Counted from the stretch's first letter, positions 7,290 through 16,176 are shown. The stretch: 43,027 nucleotides of DNA from Treponema sp. (GCA_031288005.1 JAITSE010000044.1:1-43027); one strand, 5' to 3'. A program made the numbers and translations. The notes: generated from the letters alone by a model not told the origin.

Positions 7290-8039
7290 TTATTGGGAGA
7301 CGAACTCAGTCCCTCGATATTCTTTCACATCGAGGGAAGAAAGGGACAGGTATAGATAAGGATAGCCGTCTTCATCGTATGATTTCAAAACTCCGGTGGC
7401 TTCTACCCAGGCGTCTTCTTCAGGATAGGGAGTTTCCGAGGTCCCGTCCCAGGCAACTTCAAACCCGGCGTTCCCGTCGTTGCCGCAGCAGCCGGGGCCG
7501 TAGCGGACCACAAAACAGTAGGCAGCGCCGTATTCTTCTATAGCATAGGATTTGAATATCCCCTCCAGTTTGATGGTTCTTCCCATATAGTCTTCAGGGT
7601 TAAGGTAAACGTCGTTGGTCTGGGCGATGAACATCTTTTCTTTTATTTCAAAGACCGGTTCCTCCGCCTTGTCAACCGCATTTTTTTCGACGACGGCGTC
7701 CGCCGCCTCCAAATCCTGGCTGCCGGTATCAGACAGCGTTACCGATTTAGTGCCGGCGGAGTTGCGTTGAATCGGGACGCCGGGTCCGCCGCAGCCGGAC
7801 AGAATCGCAAGCAAGGGCAGGATGGCAAAGAAAGTGCGGGTTGCTAGTTGGGATCTCTTCGACCTCACGTTGTTAATGGGGGGTCCGGGGGGTTCTAAAC
7901 CCCCCGGCGGGGGCGTTGCGGGGGTGGAACCCCCGCTGAGGGGGGTGGCGGAGGACCGAAGGGCCGGAGCCAGGGGGGAGACTTCCCCCCTCCTGATAGC
8001 TGTATAAAGCTCACGCTTTTCTAGTTTGTTGGTTTTCAT
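7290..8039 (-). CDS. Predicted lipoprotein of a metal ABC transporter operon, with an in-frame palindromic repeat insert
   Basis: This 249-aa ORF starts at an ATG (8039) preceded by AAAGGAGT with good spacing, and begins 29 nt inside the end of the permease gene. The signal peptide and lipobox (LLAILSGC, Cys83) come only after an unusual Pro/Gly/Ser-rich stretch at about residues 16-57. That stretch is encoded by a GC-rich palindromic repeat (7870-8000) also found near 708-839. A GTG at residue 58 would give a normal-length signal peptide but lacks a ribosome site. The mature part ends in a compact domain with GCCGNDG, reminiscent of the DUF1980/YcgQ C-terminal domain whose paired cysteines are thought to bind metal. 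Third gene of a zinc-type operon; function unknown. Confidence 0.72.
   Translation of the reverse strand: MKTNKLEKRELYTAIRRGEVSPLAPALRSSATPLSGGSTPATPPPGGLEPPGPPINNVRSKRSQLATRTFFAILPLLAILSGCGGPGVPIQRNSAGTKSVTLSDTGSQDLEAADAVVEKNAVDKAEEPVFEIKEKMFIAQTNDVYLNPEDYMGRTIKLEGIFKSYAIEEYGAAYCFVVRYGPGCCGNDGNAGFEVAWDGTSETPYPEEDAWVEATGVLKSYDEDGYPYLYLSLSSLDVKEYRGTEFVSQ
7870..8000. repeat. Dispersed GC-rich palindromic element inside a coding sequence
   Basis: This segment shares GGCGTTGCGGGGG, CCCCCGCTGAGGGGGG and GAGCCAGGGGGGAGACTTCC with 708-830 in the same order, but lacks the 754-796 hairpin. It also contains a hairpin at 7885-7907 with 10-bp arms CCGGGGGGTT/AACCCCCCGG and a 3-nt loop. It lies inside the lipoprotein gene on the opposite strand without introducing stops, so the reading frame passes through it as a Pro/Gly-rich peptide. 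Confidence 0.75.
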
Positions 8040-8874
8040 TTTGTTTACTCCTTTTGATAAGGGCTGCGCCCAGGGCTATGCCCCAAAAGATAAAGAAAGC
8101 CAGGATGTTGCAGAGTACCACGCTGGCTCCGGTGGGGGCGGCGTAGATGTAAGAAAGTACTACGCCTGAGAAAAAGCAGATCACCGAAACCACGGCGGAA
8201 CTTAGGGTTACGGTTTTGAATCGTTTGCAGACGCGCATGGAGGTGAGGGCGGGGAAGATGATAAGGCTCGATATGAGCATGGCTCCCATCATCCTCATCC
8301 CTAGGACTATGGTGATGGCGGTGAGAAAGGCGATGAGCATGGTGTATAGTCCGGTTTTTGTGCCTGTAGCCTTGGCGAAGTTCTCGTCAAAGGTGACCGC
8401 GAAAATTCTGTTGTAGCAGAGTACAAAGAGGGTCAATACGGTCACGGAAAGAATGACGCTCAAGGCGACGTCGCTTTTACTCATTGCAAGGATGCTGCCG
8501 AAAAGGTAGTTGCATACATCCGTATTCATCCCGGTGGTTAGGGAGATCACTATTACCCCTATGGCCAGCGCTGCTGAGGAGATCATGGCGATGGCCGCGT
8601 CTCCCCGAATCTTGTGGTTCTCGCTCAGTCTGAGGAGGAAGAAGGCCGCGGCTACTACTACCGGAATGGAGACTGTGAGGGGGGCCGCGTTCATGGCTGT
8701 GGCAATGGCCAGGGTTCCGAATCCTACATGGGAAAGGCCGTCGCCTATCATGGAATAGCGTTTCAGAACCAGGCTGACTCCCAGGAGGCTGGCGCAGAGG
8801 GATACCAGGAACCCGACGACAACCGCCCTGACAAGGAAGGCGTAGGAAAACATTTCCAAGAGTAATTCAATCAT
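8011..8874 (-). CDS. Zinc/manganese-type ABC transporter permease (ABC-3 family, ZnuB-like)
   Basis: This is a 287-aa inner-membrane protein with about eight hydrophobic segments. It carries typical ABC-3 landmarks: SLVLKRYSMIGDGLSHVGFG near residues 34-53, VTFDENFAKATG near 165, and GMRMMGAMLISSLIIFPALT near 195. Such permeases move Zn2+, Mn2+ or Fe2+ delivered by a cluster-9 binding protein. The gene overlaps the upstream ATPase gene by 8 nt and the downstream lipoprotein gene by 29 nt, indicating one operon transcribed leftwards. The sequence does not tell which metal is carried. No binding-protein gene is seen in the window. Confidence 0.92.
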   Translation of the reverse strand: MIELLLEMFSYAFLVRAVVVGFLVSLCASLLGVSLVLKRYSMIGDGLSHVGFGTLAIATAMNAAPLTVSIPVVVAAAFFLLRLSENHKIRGDAAIAMISSAALAIGVIVISLTTGMNTDVCNYLFGSILAMSKSDVALSVILSVTVLTLFVLCYNRIFAVTFDENFAKATGTKTGLYTMLIAFLTAITIVLGMRMMGAMLISSLIIFPALTSMRVCKRFKTVTLSSAVVSVICFFSGVVLSYIYAAPTGASVVLCNILAFFIFWGIALGAALIKRSKQNENQQTRKA

Positions 8875-9577
8875 AGGTGATGTCTCCTAAAAAGTTCTTC
8901 CCGGCTTCGGATTGTTTGTAGTCCTCGGGCTTCCCGAAGAAGAGCTGTTTGTTTTTTAGGTGTAGTATGCGGGAGGCGCAGCGCAGGGCTGCCTGAATGT
9001 CATGGGAAACCATGATGACCGTAATGCCTGATTCCCGGTTTATCTTTTCAATGAGCCGGTAGAGTTCCGGGGTGACCAGGGGATCGAGGCCCGCCGCTGG
9101 TTCGTCCAGGACGAGGAGCCGGGAGCCGGCGCAGAGGGAGCGGGCCAGAAGCGCCCTCCGCTGCTGGCCGCCTGAGAGTTCCCGGTAACAGCGGTTCCGC
9201 AGATCCCCTATTCCCAGGCGGGCCAGGTTTTCTTCCGCCGTCTGTTTGTCCCGCCGGGTGTAGAAGGGGTGAAAGGCCCGTTTTCCAAGCCTCCCCGAAA
9301 GGACTACTTCGTAGACTCCGGCGGGGAAATCCTGGCGTATTGCCATTTGCTGCGGAAGATAGCCTATGTCCCTGGGGCTAAGGCCGCCTCCCAGTGTTAT
9401 GCTCCCGGCGTCGGGCTTCTTCAATCCCAGGATGCCCTTGATAAGGGTGCTTTTCCCGGAGCCGTTTTCTCCAATGACCCAAAGGTAAGCTCCCGCTTCC
9501 ACAGTAAAATCAAGGTCTCTGAGGACGGTGTTCCCTTCATAGGCAAATGAAACGTTACGGCAGGTGAGAACCGTCAT
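8867..9577 (-). CDS. Metal ABC transporter ATP-binding protein (ZnuC-like)
   Basis: This is a 236-aa ATPase from the ATG at 9577 (MTVLTCRNVSFAYEG), the usual beginning for this family. A longer frame from 9625 adds 16 residues but has no ribosome site. All ABC motifs are present: Walker A GENGSGKST (about 37-45), Q-loop LPQQ, signature LSGGQQRR, Walker B LLVLDEP, and switch His in SHD. It powers the adjacent permease. It is the first gene of the leftward operon and diverges from the rimP-nusA operon across a short AT-rich gap (9578-9760). I looked for a Zur/Fur-type operator there and found only weak AT-rich symmetry (around 9630-9650). Confidence 0.9.
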   Translation of the reverse strand: MTVLTCRNVSFAYEGNTVLRDLDFTVEAGAYLWVIGENGSGKSTLIKGILGLKKPDAGSITLGGGLSPRDIGYLPQQMAIRQDFPAGVYEVVLSGRLGKRAFHPFYTRRDKQTAEENLARLGIGDLRNRCYRELSGGQQRRALLARSLCAGSRLLVLDEPAAGLDPLVTPELYRLIEKINRESGITVIMVSHDIQAALRCASRILHLKNKQLFFGKPEDYKQSEAGKNFLGDITYD

Positions 9578-9658
9578 GCTTTCGGCGCCTTCTGCGGGGC
9601 TGGAATGCCGGGCGGTAATATTCATACTTAGATATAGTATATATTGCTTTTATTTGTA

Positions 9659-9687
9659 TTGACAAGATTATGTGGTATGATTATAGT
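9659..9687 (+). promoter_or_regulatory. Strong sigma-70 promoter for the rimP-nusA-infB operon
   Basis: A consensus -35 TTGACA (9659-9664) is followed after exactly 17 nt by TATAGT (9682-9687), five of six matches to the -10 consensus. Predicted transcription start is near 9694, giving a leader of about 65 nt before the rimP ATG at 9761 that contains a terminator-like hairpin. Confidence 0.75.
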
Positions 9688-9712
9688 TAGGGAGCAGTTC
9701 GGAGATTTATTC

Positions 9713-9743
9713 AAAAAAGGGTCGGTTGAACGGCCCTTTTTTT
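9713..9743 (+). terminator. Terminator-like hairpin in the rimP leader (possible attenuator)
   Basis: AAAAAAGGGTCG (9713-9724) pairs with CGGCCCTTTTTT (9731-9742) with one mismatch, enclosing 6 nt and ending in seven T. It has the form of an intrinsic terminator but sits between the promoter and the first gene, about 20 nt after the predicted start and 18 nt before the rimP ATG. That location suggests attenuation or premature termination control. No competing antiterminator stem is obvious in the short leader. Confidence 0.6.
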
Positions 9744-9760
9744 ATAAGGAAGGCGGAGTG

Positions 9761-10246
9761 ATGCGGTATACACCGAGGGAAGCGGACCCGGTGTTTGACT
9801 CTCTAGAAACGGTTGTCCGGGGTTTGGGAATGGCCCTGATAGAATTAACCGTATCAAAACACAGGGGAAGCGTACAGGTTCGGGCGGCGGTAGACAGAAG
9901 TGATTCTGGAAACGCTTGCCCTATAGGGATCGAAGATTGTTCCCATGTCCACAAGGCTATCCTTCCAAGGCTGGAACTGGCTTTTCCAGGCAAAGACATC
10001 TATATTGAGGTGTCTTCTCCGGGGATAAACCGCCGGATTAAAGACGGCCTGGAATTTCATTTTTACCTGGGCCGCGGTGTCCGCTGTTACAGGACGGATA
10101 TTTCGGACTGGAGCGAGGGTATTCTTTTGGCTGCTGATTCCGGGGGGATAACGCTCAGGGGAGAAGACGGCGTAGTTTCATTACCCCACGGGATTATAGC
10201 CGCAGCGCGCCTGGATGACGCCGTTCTGCCGGAAGACAGCGTTTAG
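9761..10246 (+). CDS. rimP: Ribosome maturation factor RimP
   Basis: This is a 161-aa protein from the ATG at 9761, preceded by an AAGGAAGGCGGAG ribosome site. An upstream in-frame start at 9644 would place the leader hairpin inside the protein and precede the promoter, so it is rejected. RimP assists maturation of the 30S subunit. Landmarks include the N-terminal alpha/beta domain (GMALIELTVSKHRGSVQVRA), the conserved IEVSSPGINRRIK segment near residues 85-97, and a C-terminal SH3-like barrel. First gene of the conserved rimP-nusA-infB-rbfA-truB operon; spacing to nusA is 169 nt. Confidence 0.92.
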   Translation: MRYTPREADPVFDSLETVVRGLGMALIELTVSKHRGSVQVRAAVDRSDSGNACPIGIEDCSHVHKAILPRLELAFPGKDIYIEVSSPGINRRIKDGLEFHFYLGRGVRCYRTDISDWSEGILLAADSGGITLRGEDGVVSLPHGIIAAARLDDAVLPEDSV

Positions 10247-10415
10247 TCGTTTTATATGGTAAACGGCAGAGGCCTATGAAGCCGCGCCGGAAACGCAGCA
10301 GCGTTGAGGAAAATATGTTTTGCGGCCTTTAGGCTGGGAACTGCAAGGGGGCTTCAAAATGCGGATATCAGGTCCGTATTCCGGCAAAGCCCCGTCTTAT
10401 AGGAGGCTTAATTTC

Positions 10416-11930
10416 GTGGCTACGGATATGTCAGATGCAATTAATCAGTTGATTCAGGATCGGGGTATTTCAGAGGATCTGATTCTGCAAACTATAGAAA
10501 GCACCCTTGTTGCGGCGTACAAGCGCCGCTATGGAAACGCTGATAATGTCATAGTTCGATTCAGCGACGATAACCGGGAAGTCGCGATCTACGCACAAAA
10601 GAAAATTGTGGACGGGGTATACGATCCGGTATCTGAGATAGATCTGGAGGATGCCAGGCTGCTTAATCAGGACGCCGAAATTGGTGATGAACTCCTCATT
10701 GAGGTAGATCCCAGAGAATTTGACCGGATATCGGTACAAAGCGCTAAACAGACCGCCCGCCAGTCTATCAAGGAGATACAGAAGGACAGCCTCTACTCGG
10801 AATACAAGGATAAAGTCGGGGAGATTATCATCGGATATTACCAAAGGGAACGGAATGGAACCATTTACGTGGATCTTGGGAAGATTGAGGGAATATTTCC
10901 AAAAAAATACCAGTCCCCCAGGGAAATCTACCATGTCAACGACCGTATCAAGGCCCTAATTGTAGAAGTAAACAAAGTCCCCACAGGGCTTCAAATAGTG
11001 CTTTCCAGGACACATACGGATTTTGTCCGGGCTATTTTTGAGCTAGAAGTCCCGGAAATCTATGACAAGACCGTGGAGATCCATAAAATAGTTCGGGAGG
11101 CCGGGTATCGCACTAAACTCGCTGTCTATTCCAACAGGGATGACGTTGATCCGGTGGGAGCCTGTGTGGGCCTCAAGGGGGTACGCATTCAGGCGGTCAT
11201 ACGGGAACTGGAAGGGGAAAAAATTGATATTCTCAAATACGATCCGGATCCCCGCAGGTTTATTAAGAACGCCCTTTCTCCGGCGGAAGTCAAGGATGTG
11301 ATCATTCTGGATGAGTCTAAGCATCAGGCGTTGGCGGTGGTAGCTGAATCCCAGCTTTCTCTGGCAATTGGAAAGCAGGGACTTAATGTCAGGTTGGCGA
11401 ACCGGCTTGCGGACTGGAACATCGATGTCAAGACCGACGCCCAGTTTGCGGACATGGACATTACCAGCGAGTCCCGGCGTGCGGTTTCGGAACTTTTTGG
11501 GGAGAGTGGAGACTACGGCGAGGAGATTTCCCGTATATCCGAGCTTCCAGGGGTGGACCAGGAAACAGCCGCGACTCTGTTAGAAAACGGCGTTGAATTC
11601 ATCGAAGATTTCCTGGAACTTCAAAATGACGCTTTTGCTGGCCTCTCCGGGCTTACGGCGGAGCAGTTGGATATCCTTCGTAAGCTTATTGAGGAATATG
11701 TGGAGATTGTGGAAGAAACGAATGATGGAACTGAAACGGAAGATGAAGCGCTTCCTTCTGAAGCGTCTGCTCTGGACTCAGGCATGGAAACCAGCGAAAC
11801 ATCGGCGGGTGATGAGCAAAGCGAAGAGACCGAAGAATACGAATGTCCCGAATGTGGCGCAAAGATTAATCCATCGATGACAAACTGTCCCAATTGCGGA
11901 GTTGAGTTTAGTTTTGAATATGAAGAATAA
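10416..11930 (+). CDS. nusA: Transcription termination/antitermination factor NusA with a C-terminal zinc ribbon
   Basis: This is a 504-aa protein from the GTG at 10416, preceded by AGGAGG at 10401-10406; the longer frame from 10320 lacks such support. NusA binds RNA polymerase and nascent RNA and modulates pausing and termination. Order: N-terminal RNAP-binding domain (1 to about 125), S1 domain (about 130-200, VGEIIIGYY...GKIEGIFP), KH1 and KH2 (about 200-345, including DPVGACVGLKGVRI and AIGKQGLNVRLA), then a helix-hairpin-helix-like segment (SELPGVDQETAATLL). An acidic linker (ETNDGTETEDEAL...) follows. The last 30 residues hold two CxxC pairs, CPECG...CPNCG, a zinc-ribbon signature that is not part of standard NusA. 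Confidence 0.94.
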   Translation: MATDMSDAINQLIQDRGISEDLILQTIESTLVAAYKRRYGNADNVIVRFSDDNREVAIYAQKKIVDGVYDPVSEIDLEDARLLNQDAEIGDELLIEVDPREFDRISVQSAKQTARQSIKEIQKDSLYSEYKDKVGEIIIGYYQRERNGTIYVDLGKIEGIFPKKYQSPREIYHVNDRIKALIVEVNKVPTGLQIVLSRTHTDFVRAIFELEVPEIYDKTVEIHKIVREAGYRTKLAVYSNRDDVDPVGACVGLKGVRIQAVIRELEGEKIDILKYDPDPRRFIKNALSPAEVKDVIILDESKHQALAVVAESQLSLAIGKQGLNVRLANRLADWNIDVKTDAQFADMDITSESRRAVSELFGESGDYGEEISRISELPGVDQETAATLLENGVEFIEDFLELQNDAFAGLSGLTAEQLDILRKLIEEYVEIVEETNDGTETEDEALPSEASALDSGMETSETSAGDEQSEETEEYECPECGAKINPSMTNCPNCGVEFSFEYEE

Positions 11931-11931
11931 T

Positions 11932-11966
11932 AGGTTTTCCCAAAACTTTAGTTTTCGGGAAAACCT
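11932..11966. other. Hairpin in the nusA-infB intercistronic region
   Basis: AGGTTTTCCC (11932-11941) pairs with GGGAAAACCT (11957-11966), and the interior AAAAC...GTTTT extends the stem with one bulged base. No T-run follows, so processing or mRNA stabilisation is more likely than termination. The rest of the 210-nt gap to infB (11967-12140) shows no gene. Confidence 0.5.
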
Positions 11967-12140
11967 TGGAAAATAACCCCGCGCTAAAGAGTTGGGGTAA
12001 ACCCTTTCGCCATGAATAAAAAATATTTTCGTGGTGGCGGAAAATGCAGGAGGTTCTGCAAAACCGGCCTTAACCGGATGTTCGGGTTTGTAGTTAATCT
12101 CTAAAAACTTTCGATAAATCGAAGTATGTAAAGGTGGATC

Positions 12141-14786
12141 ATGGCTGAGGAATTAGATAATGCCCAAAAACCTAAGGTGGAACTCATAAAACGGCAAGAA
12201 GCGCAGGAGGAAAAATCGGTTTCTCCACAAAGCGCAGTCAAAAAGGTGATCGTGGTAAAAAAGAAAACCGCGCCTGTGCCTGCCGTTCCGGCCTCGGAGC
12301 CGGTAAAAAAGACTCAGCCTAAGATCGTAATCTCCGCAAAGCGCGGCGGCGCCGGCAGTGATCCGGCAGCGGAAGCAGTTTCCGCCGGAAAAGCGGAAAG
12401 CGTCCGTCAGTCCGGGCCGGTATCCTCAGCCGGCTCCGGGGCAAATTTGAAGTCCGGGCTTGCTGAAAGGCAGGCCGGCAATCAACAACCGGCGGCCTCC
12501 TTCATAATTCAGCGGCCTACCGGCGCGGCCGGCAAGGTGGGGGGAAGATTCGTAGGGCCCCGTCCTCCAAGAGACGGAGCCGTTCCTCCTCGGAGCGGTA
12601 CCGGGGGTTCTTTTACGGCGCCGCGTACATTTGGTTCAGGCAGAACTGGAGCTAGACCCGCAAACGGTAAGGCTGGAGGCGGTGAAGGGTTTGGAAACCG
12701 GCCTTTTTCGGGACAGGGTTTCCGTCCCAATGGAGTGCAGGGAGGGCCGAAGCCTGGGGGAACACGGTTCAACGGCAGGTCCGGAAACGGCGCTCCCGCC
12801 GGTGTCAGGCCGGGTGGTTTCGGTGGTTTTGGAGGCTCCCGTACAGGTCCCAGGTCTGGAATGTCCCGCGGCCCAGGCGGTGCTCCTCCCTCAGGAACGC
12901 CTCCGATTGAGGGAAAGAATCCGCCCAAAAAGACATTCAAGCCGAAAAAAACGGCTTACCAGCGTAAAGAACAGGAAATGGAGGAAAAACTCCTCCAGAC
13001 TAAGAAAAAAATTGCCAATGTGGCCAATCCTGTTCCTAAATCCATTGATATCATGGAAGTTGTGTCCGTCTCCGAATTGGCCAAAAAGATGAATCTTAAG
13101 GCGTCTGACCTCATTCAAAAGCTGATGACTATGGGGATGATGGTTACGATAAACCAGCAAATTGACGCGGATACCGCCACAATTCTGGCCTCCGAGTACG
13201 GGGCGGATGTGAACATCATCAGCCTCTACGATGAAACGGTTATCGCCGCCGAAGCCGACGATGACGCCACTAAATGCAGGCGGCCTCCTGTGGTAACGGT
13301 GATGGGCCATGTAGATCATGGCAAGACCAAACTTCTTGACGCCATCAGGAGTTCCGATGTAGTGGCCGGGGAATTCGGCGGCATTACCCAGCACATAGGG
13401 GCGTATATGGTGGACACTCATCAGGGAAAGATCACCTTCCTGGATACCCCCGGCCATGAAGCGTTTACCCGTATGCGCGCCCGGGGCGCCCAGGTTACGG
13501 ACATCGTGGTTCTAGTTGTGGCCGCCGACGACGGGGTCATGCCTCAGACCATAGAGGCCATCAATCACGCCAAGGAAGCCGAAGTGCCTATCATCGTGGC
13601 GGTGAACAAGATGGACAAGCCCGAAGCAAACCCAGACCGGGTAAAAAGCCAGCTTTCCGATCTGGGACTGATGCCGGAGGAATGGGGTGGACAGACCATG
13701 TTCGTGGAACTTTCAGCTCTTAAAAAACAAAACATAGATAAACTCATAGAGGCCATACTTCTTGAAGCGGAGATTCTTGACCTTAAAGCCAATTATGATT
13801 TTAAGGCGGAAGGCAAGATCTTGGAAGCCAGGATAGACCATGGCCGGGGCATAGTCGCTACCGTTCTGGTCGAGCGGGGTACCTTGAAGATAGGCGATTC
13901 TTTTGTGGCCGGGATATGGCCCGGCAAGGTTAGGGCTCTTTTTAGCGACAAGGGAGAAAAGCTCACGGAAGCGACTCCCGCCATGCCGGTGGAAGTTCTG
14001 GGCTTTGAAGGCGGCCCCAATGCCGGGGAACCCCTACAGGTGGTGGAGGACGAGAAAGTTGCCCGGAGCGTTTCGGCAAAACGGCAAGAACTCAAGCGTT
14101 TCGAGGACGCCAAGAATATCAGGAAGATCACCCTGGATAACCTGCGGGATACGATCAAAGAGGGGGCCATTCAGGAACTCAAAGTCATCATCAAGAGCGA
14201 CGTCCAGGGTTCCGCCGAAGCCCTTCGTTCCAGCCTTGAAAAACTTTCCAATAATGAAGTACGGCTCCACGTCATTCAGGCCCTTCCCGGGGCCATCAAC
14301 GAAGGGGATGTGGATTTGGCCATCGCGTCCAACGCCATCATCATAGGTTTCAACGTACGCCCGGTCCCCAAAGCCCGGCTTCTCGCGGAGCAGGAAAAGG
14401 TGGATATCCGCAAGTACAACGTCATCTACAAAGCGGTGGAAGAAATACAGCAAGCCATGGAGGGAATGCTCAAACCGGATACTAAGGAAGAAGTCATCGC
14501 CCAGGTGGAAGTCCGGAATACATTTAAGGTACCCAAGGCCGGGACCATCGCTGGCTGTTATGTGCTTTCCGGGACGATCAAGCGGAGCGCCAGCGTCAAT
14601 GTCATCCGGGAAGGTATCGTCATCCACACGGGGAAACTCGCCTCTCTCAGGCGTTTCAAGGACGATGTAAAGGAAGTAGCTGCGGGTTACGAATGCGGCA
14701 TGAGCATTGATAATTTTGAGGATGTCCGTATAAACGATCAAATAGAAGTCTTCGAGATTGTCGAAGTGGCCCGGAAGCTGGGCTAG
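12141..14786 (+). CDS. infB: Translation initiation factor IF-2
   Basis: This is an 881-aa GTPase that positions initiator tRNA on the 30S subunit and promotes subunit joining. Residues 1 to about 280 form a low-complexity, basic then Gly/Arg/Pro-rich arm ([23 protein letters not shown]). An IF2N domain follows (about 300-365, [20 protein letters not shown]). The G domain has G1 GHVDHGKT (389-396), G3 DTPGHEAF, G4 NKMDKP and G5 SALKK, followed by domains II-IV ending in [14 protein letters not shown]. The long N-terminal arm is variable between species and its repetitive codons create spurious long frames on the other strand. An AAAGGTGG ribosome site precedes the ATG. 9 nt separate it from rbfA. 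Confidence 0.97.
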   Translation: MAEELDNAQKPKVELIKRQEAQEEKSVSPQSAVKKVIVVKKKTAPVPAVPASEPVKKTQPKIVISAKRGGAGSDPAAEAVSAGKAESVRQSGPVSSAGSGANLKSGLAERQAGNQQPAASFIIQRPTGAAGKVGGRFVGPRPPRDGAVPPRSGTGGSFTAPRTFGSGRTGARPANGKAGGGEGFGNRPFSGQGFRPNGVQGGPKPGGTRFNGRSGNGAPAGVRPGGFGGFGGSRTGPRSGMSRGPGGAPPSGTPPIEGKNPPKKTFKPKKTAYQRKEQEMEEKLLQTKKKIANVANPVPKSIDIMEVVSVSELAKKMNLKASDLIQKLMTMGMMVTINQQIDADTATILASEYGADVNIISLYDETVIAAEADDDATKCRRPPVVTVMGHVDHGKTKLLDAIRSSDVVAGEFGGITQHIGAYMVDTHQGKITFLDTPGHEAFTRMRARGAQVTDIVVLVVAADDGVMPQTIEAINHAKEAEVPIIVAVNKMDKPEANPDRVKSQLSDLGLMPEEWGGQTMFVELSALKKQNIDKLIEAILLEAEILDLKANYDFKAEGKILEARIDHGRGIVATVLVERGTLKIGDSFVAGIWPGKVRALFSDKGEKLTEATPAMPVEVLGFEGGPNAGEPLQVVEDEKVARSVSAKRQELKRFEDAKNIRKITLDNLRDTIKEGAIQELKVIIKSDVQGSAEALRSSLEKLSNNEVRLHVIQALPGAINEGDVDLAIASNAIIIGFNVRPVPKARLLAEQEKVDIRKYNVIYKAVEEIQQAMEGMLKPDTKEEVIAQVEVRNTFKVPKAGTIAGCYVLSGTIKRSASVNVIREGIVIHTGKLASLRRFKDDVKEVAAGYECGMSIDNFEDVRINDQIEVFEIVEVARKLG

Positions 14787-14795
14787 GCTGGAAAC

Positions 14796-15218
14796 ATGGG
14801 TGAATACAGGCTGGAACGGCTTTCGCGGCTCCTTCAGGAAAAGATAGGTGCCCTCATTGTGGAAGGACGGATCAAGGACCCCAGGGTGGATACCTTTCTT
14901 TCGATCACCCGGGTCCGAGTATCCCGGGACATCTCTTATGCTGAAGTGCATGTTTCAAGCTTCAAAACTCCCGAAGGGCTTGCTAAGGGAGTCGCGGGCC
15001 TGCAAAGCGCCGCCGGTTTCATTCAGTCCCAGTTCGCCAAAGATGTCAGGTTGCGGCAAACCCCCCGGCTTAGGTTTTTTGAGGATTCCGGCGTCCGGGA
15101 AGGCTTCGACCTTATTAAAAGAATTGAAACTTTATCCTCCGGCGGAGAGGCTCCGGTGGCCGCTCACAATGACGGCGGCGCGCCGGAAGACTTATCCTGC
15201 CATGAAGCGCACGGATAA
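14796..15218 (+). CDS. rbfA: Ribosome-binding factor A
   Basis: This is a 140-aa protein with the KH-like fold of RbfA, a 30S subunit maturation factor that acts near the 5' helix of 16S rRNA and in cold adaptation. Recognisable segments are RLERLSRLLQEKIGALI at the N-terminus, KDPRVDTFLSITRVRVSRDI near residues 27-46, and VRLRQTPRLRFFEDSGVREG near 83-102. The C-terminal tail after about residue 112 is non-conserved. It lies in the usual place between infB and truB. Its last 17 nt overlap the start of truB in another frame, favouring coupled translation. Confidence 0.93.
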   Translation: MGEYRLERLSRLLQEKIGALIVEGRIKDPRVDTFLSITRVRVSRDISYAEVHVSSFKTPEGLAKGVAGLQSAAGFIQSQFAKDVRLRQTPRLRFFEDSGVREGFDLIKRIETLSSGGEAPVAAHNDGGAPEDLSCHEAHG

Positions 15219-16176
15219 TCCTGGAAGCGCGGCTTCAGGCTATATTTTGCTGAATAAGAAACCGGGAATCACCTCCTTTCAAGCGCTGGACGAAATAAAA
15301 AAAACTTTTCCCTCATGCAAGGTCGGTCACACGGGAACCCTCGACAAATTCGCCTCCGGGCTGCTTCTGGTTTTGGCGGGCCGGGCAGTGAAACTTAGCC
15401 CATGGTTTTCAGGCTGCGATAAGGAGTACGATGGAACTATACGATTCGGGACGGAAACCGCTACCTTGGACCCTGAAGGGGCCGTTGTCGCGGAAGCTCC
15501 GCCGCCTGACATGGAAAGCCTGCAAGCGGTTCTCCCAGGGTTTAGGGGAAATATACTTCAGAGGCCCCCCGCGTATTCAGCGCTTCATATCCACGGAAAG
15601 CGGGCCTATGCCCTGGCCCGTTCGGGGACGCCGGTGGAAATGCCAGAACGTCCGGCGGTGGTTTATGCATTGGAACTCCTTTCCTTCGAGCCGCCATTGG
15701 CCCGGATACGGGTTCGTTGTTCCAAGGGAACCTATATCCGCTCCCTGGCCCGGGATATAGCCCTGGCCGCTGGTTCCCGGGGCCATCTTATGGCTTTGAC
15801 GCGGACTTGCGCCGCAGGCTTCCGTCTCTCCCAAGCCGTGGACAGTCCGGTCCGCTCAGACCTTCACCCTCTTCGGCCTGAAACCTTCGCCGCCCTGGGC
15901 ATTTTTCGCGTGGAGGCGGAGGATGGCGCAGTGCGGGACATCCTGTGCGGACGTCCCCCGGCGCCGCTCTTTGAAAGCGGGGCCCTTCGTTTTTTCCCCG
16001 GGGAAGATGCTTGCAGCCTGAGTTTGCTTGATGATTTTGGACGGGAACCGCGGATTTCAAGGGACCAAAACAGCTCCCCGGCCTGCGCGGGGGTCTTTGA
16101 CAAGGATGGAAATTTGCTCGCTGTAATTGAAAGGACTGAAGGAGGCCGCTGGGTTTATGGATGCGTTTACGCCTGA
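15202..16176 (+). CDS. truB: tRNA pseudouridine-55 synthase TruB
   Basis: This is a 324-aa protein from the ATG at 15202 (MKRTDNPGSAASGYILLNKK). The open frame extends back to 14848, but that part only shadows rbfA. TruB converts U55 in the T-loop of tRNAs to pseudouridine. The catalytic motif is GHTGTLDKFASGLLLV, with the Asp of GTLD near residue 48. Further family segments are KEYDGTIRFGTETAT, QRPPAYSALHIHGKRAY and RVRCSKGTYIRSLARDI. A C-terminal extension of about 80 residues, probably PUA-like, follows. GGAAG lies just upstream. Last gene of the operon in this window; rpsO is not present downstream. Confidence 0.94.
   Translation: MKRTDNPGSAASGYILLNKKPGITSFQALDEIKKTFPSCKVGHTGTLDKFASGLLLVLAGRAVKLSPWFSGCDKEYDGTIRFGTETATLDPEGAVVAEAPPPDMESLQAVLPGFRGNILQRPPAYSALHIHGKRAYALARSGTPVEMPERPAVVYALELLSFEPPLARIRVRCSKGTYIRSLARDIALAAGSRGHLMALTRTCAAGFRLSQAVDSPVRSDLHPLRPETFAALGIFRVEAEDGAVRDILCGRPPAPLFESGALRFFPGEDACSLSLLDDFGREPRISRDQNSSPACAGVFDKDGNLLAVIERTEGGRWVYGCVYA

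Noticed and set aside
14034..14951. 305-aa leftward ORF
   Set aside because: It is fully antisense to the conserved infB gene and start of rbfA and shows no family resemblance.
14848..15201. N-terminal extension of TruB
   Set aside because: The 118 extra codons lie over rbfA in another frame and do not resemble TruB; the family start fits the ATG at 15202.
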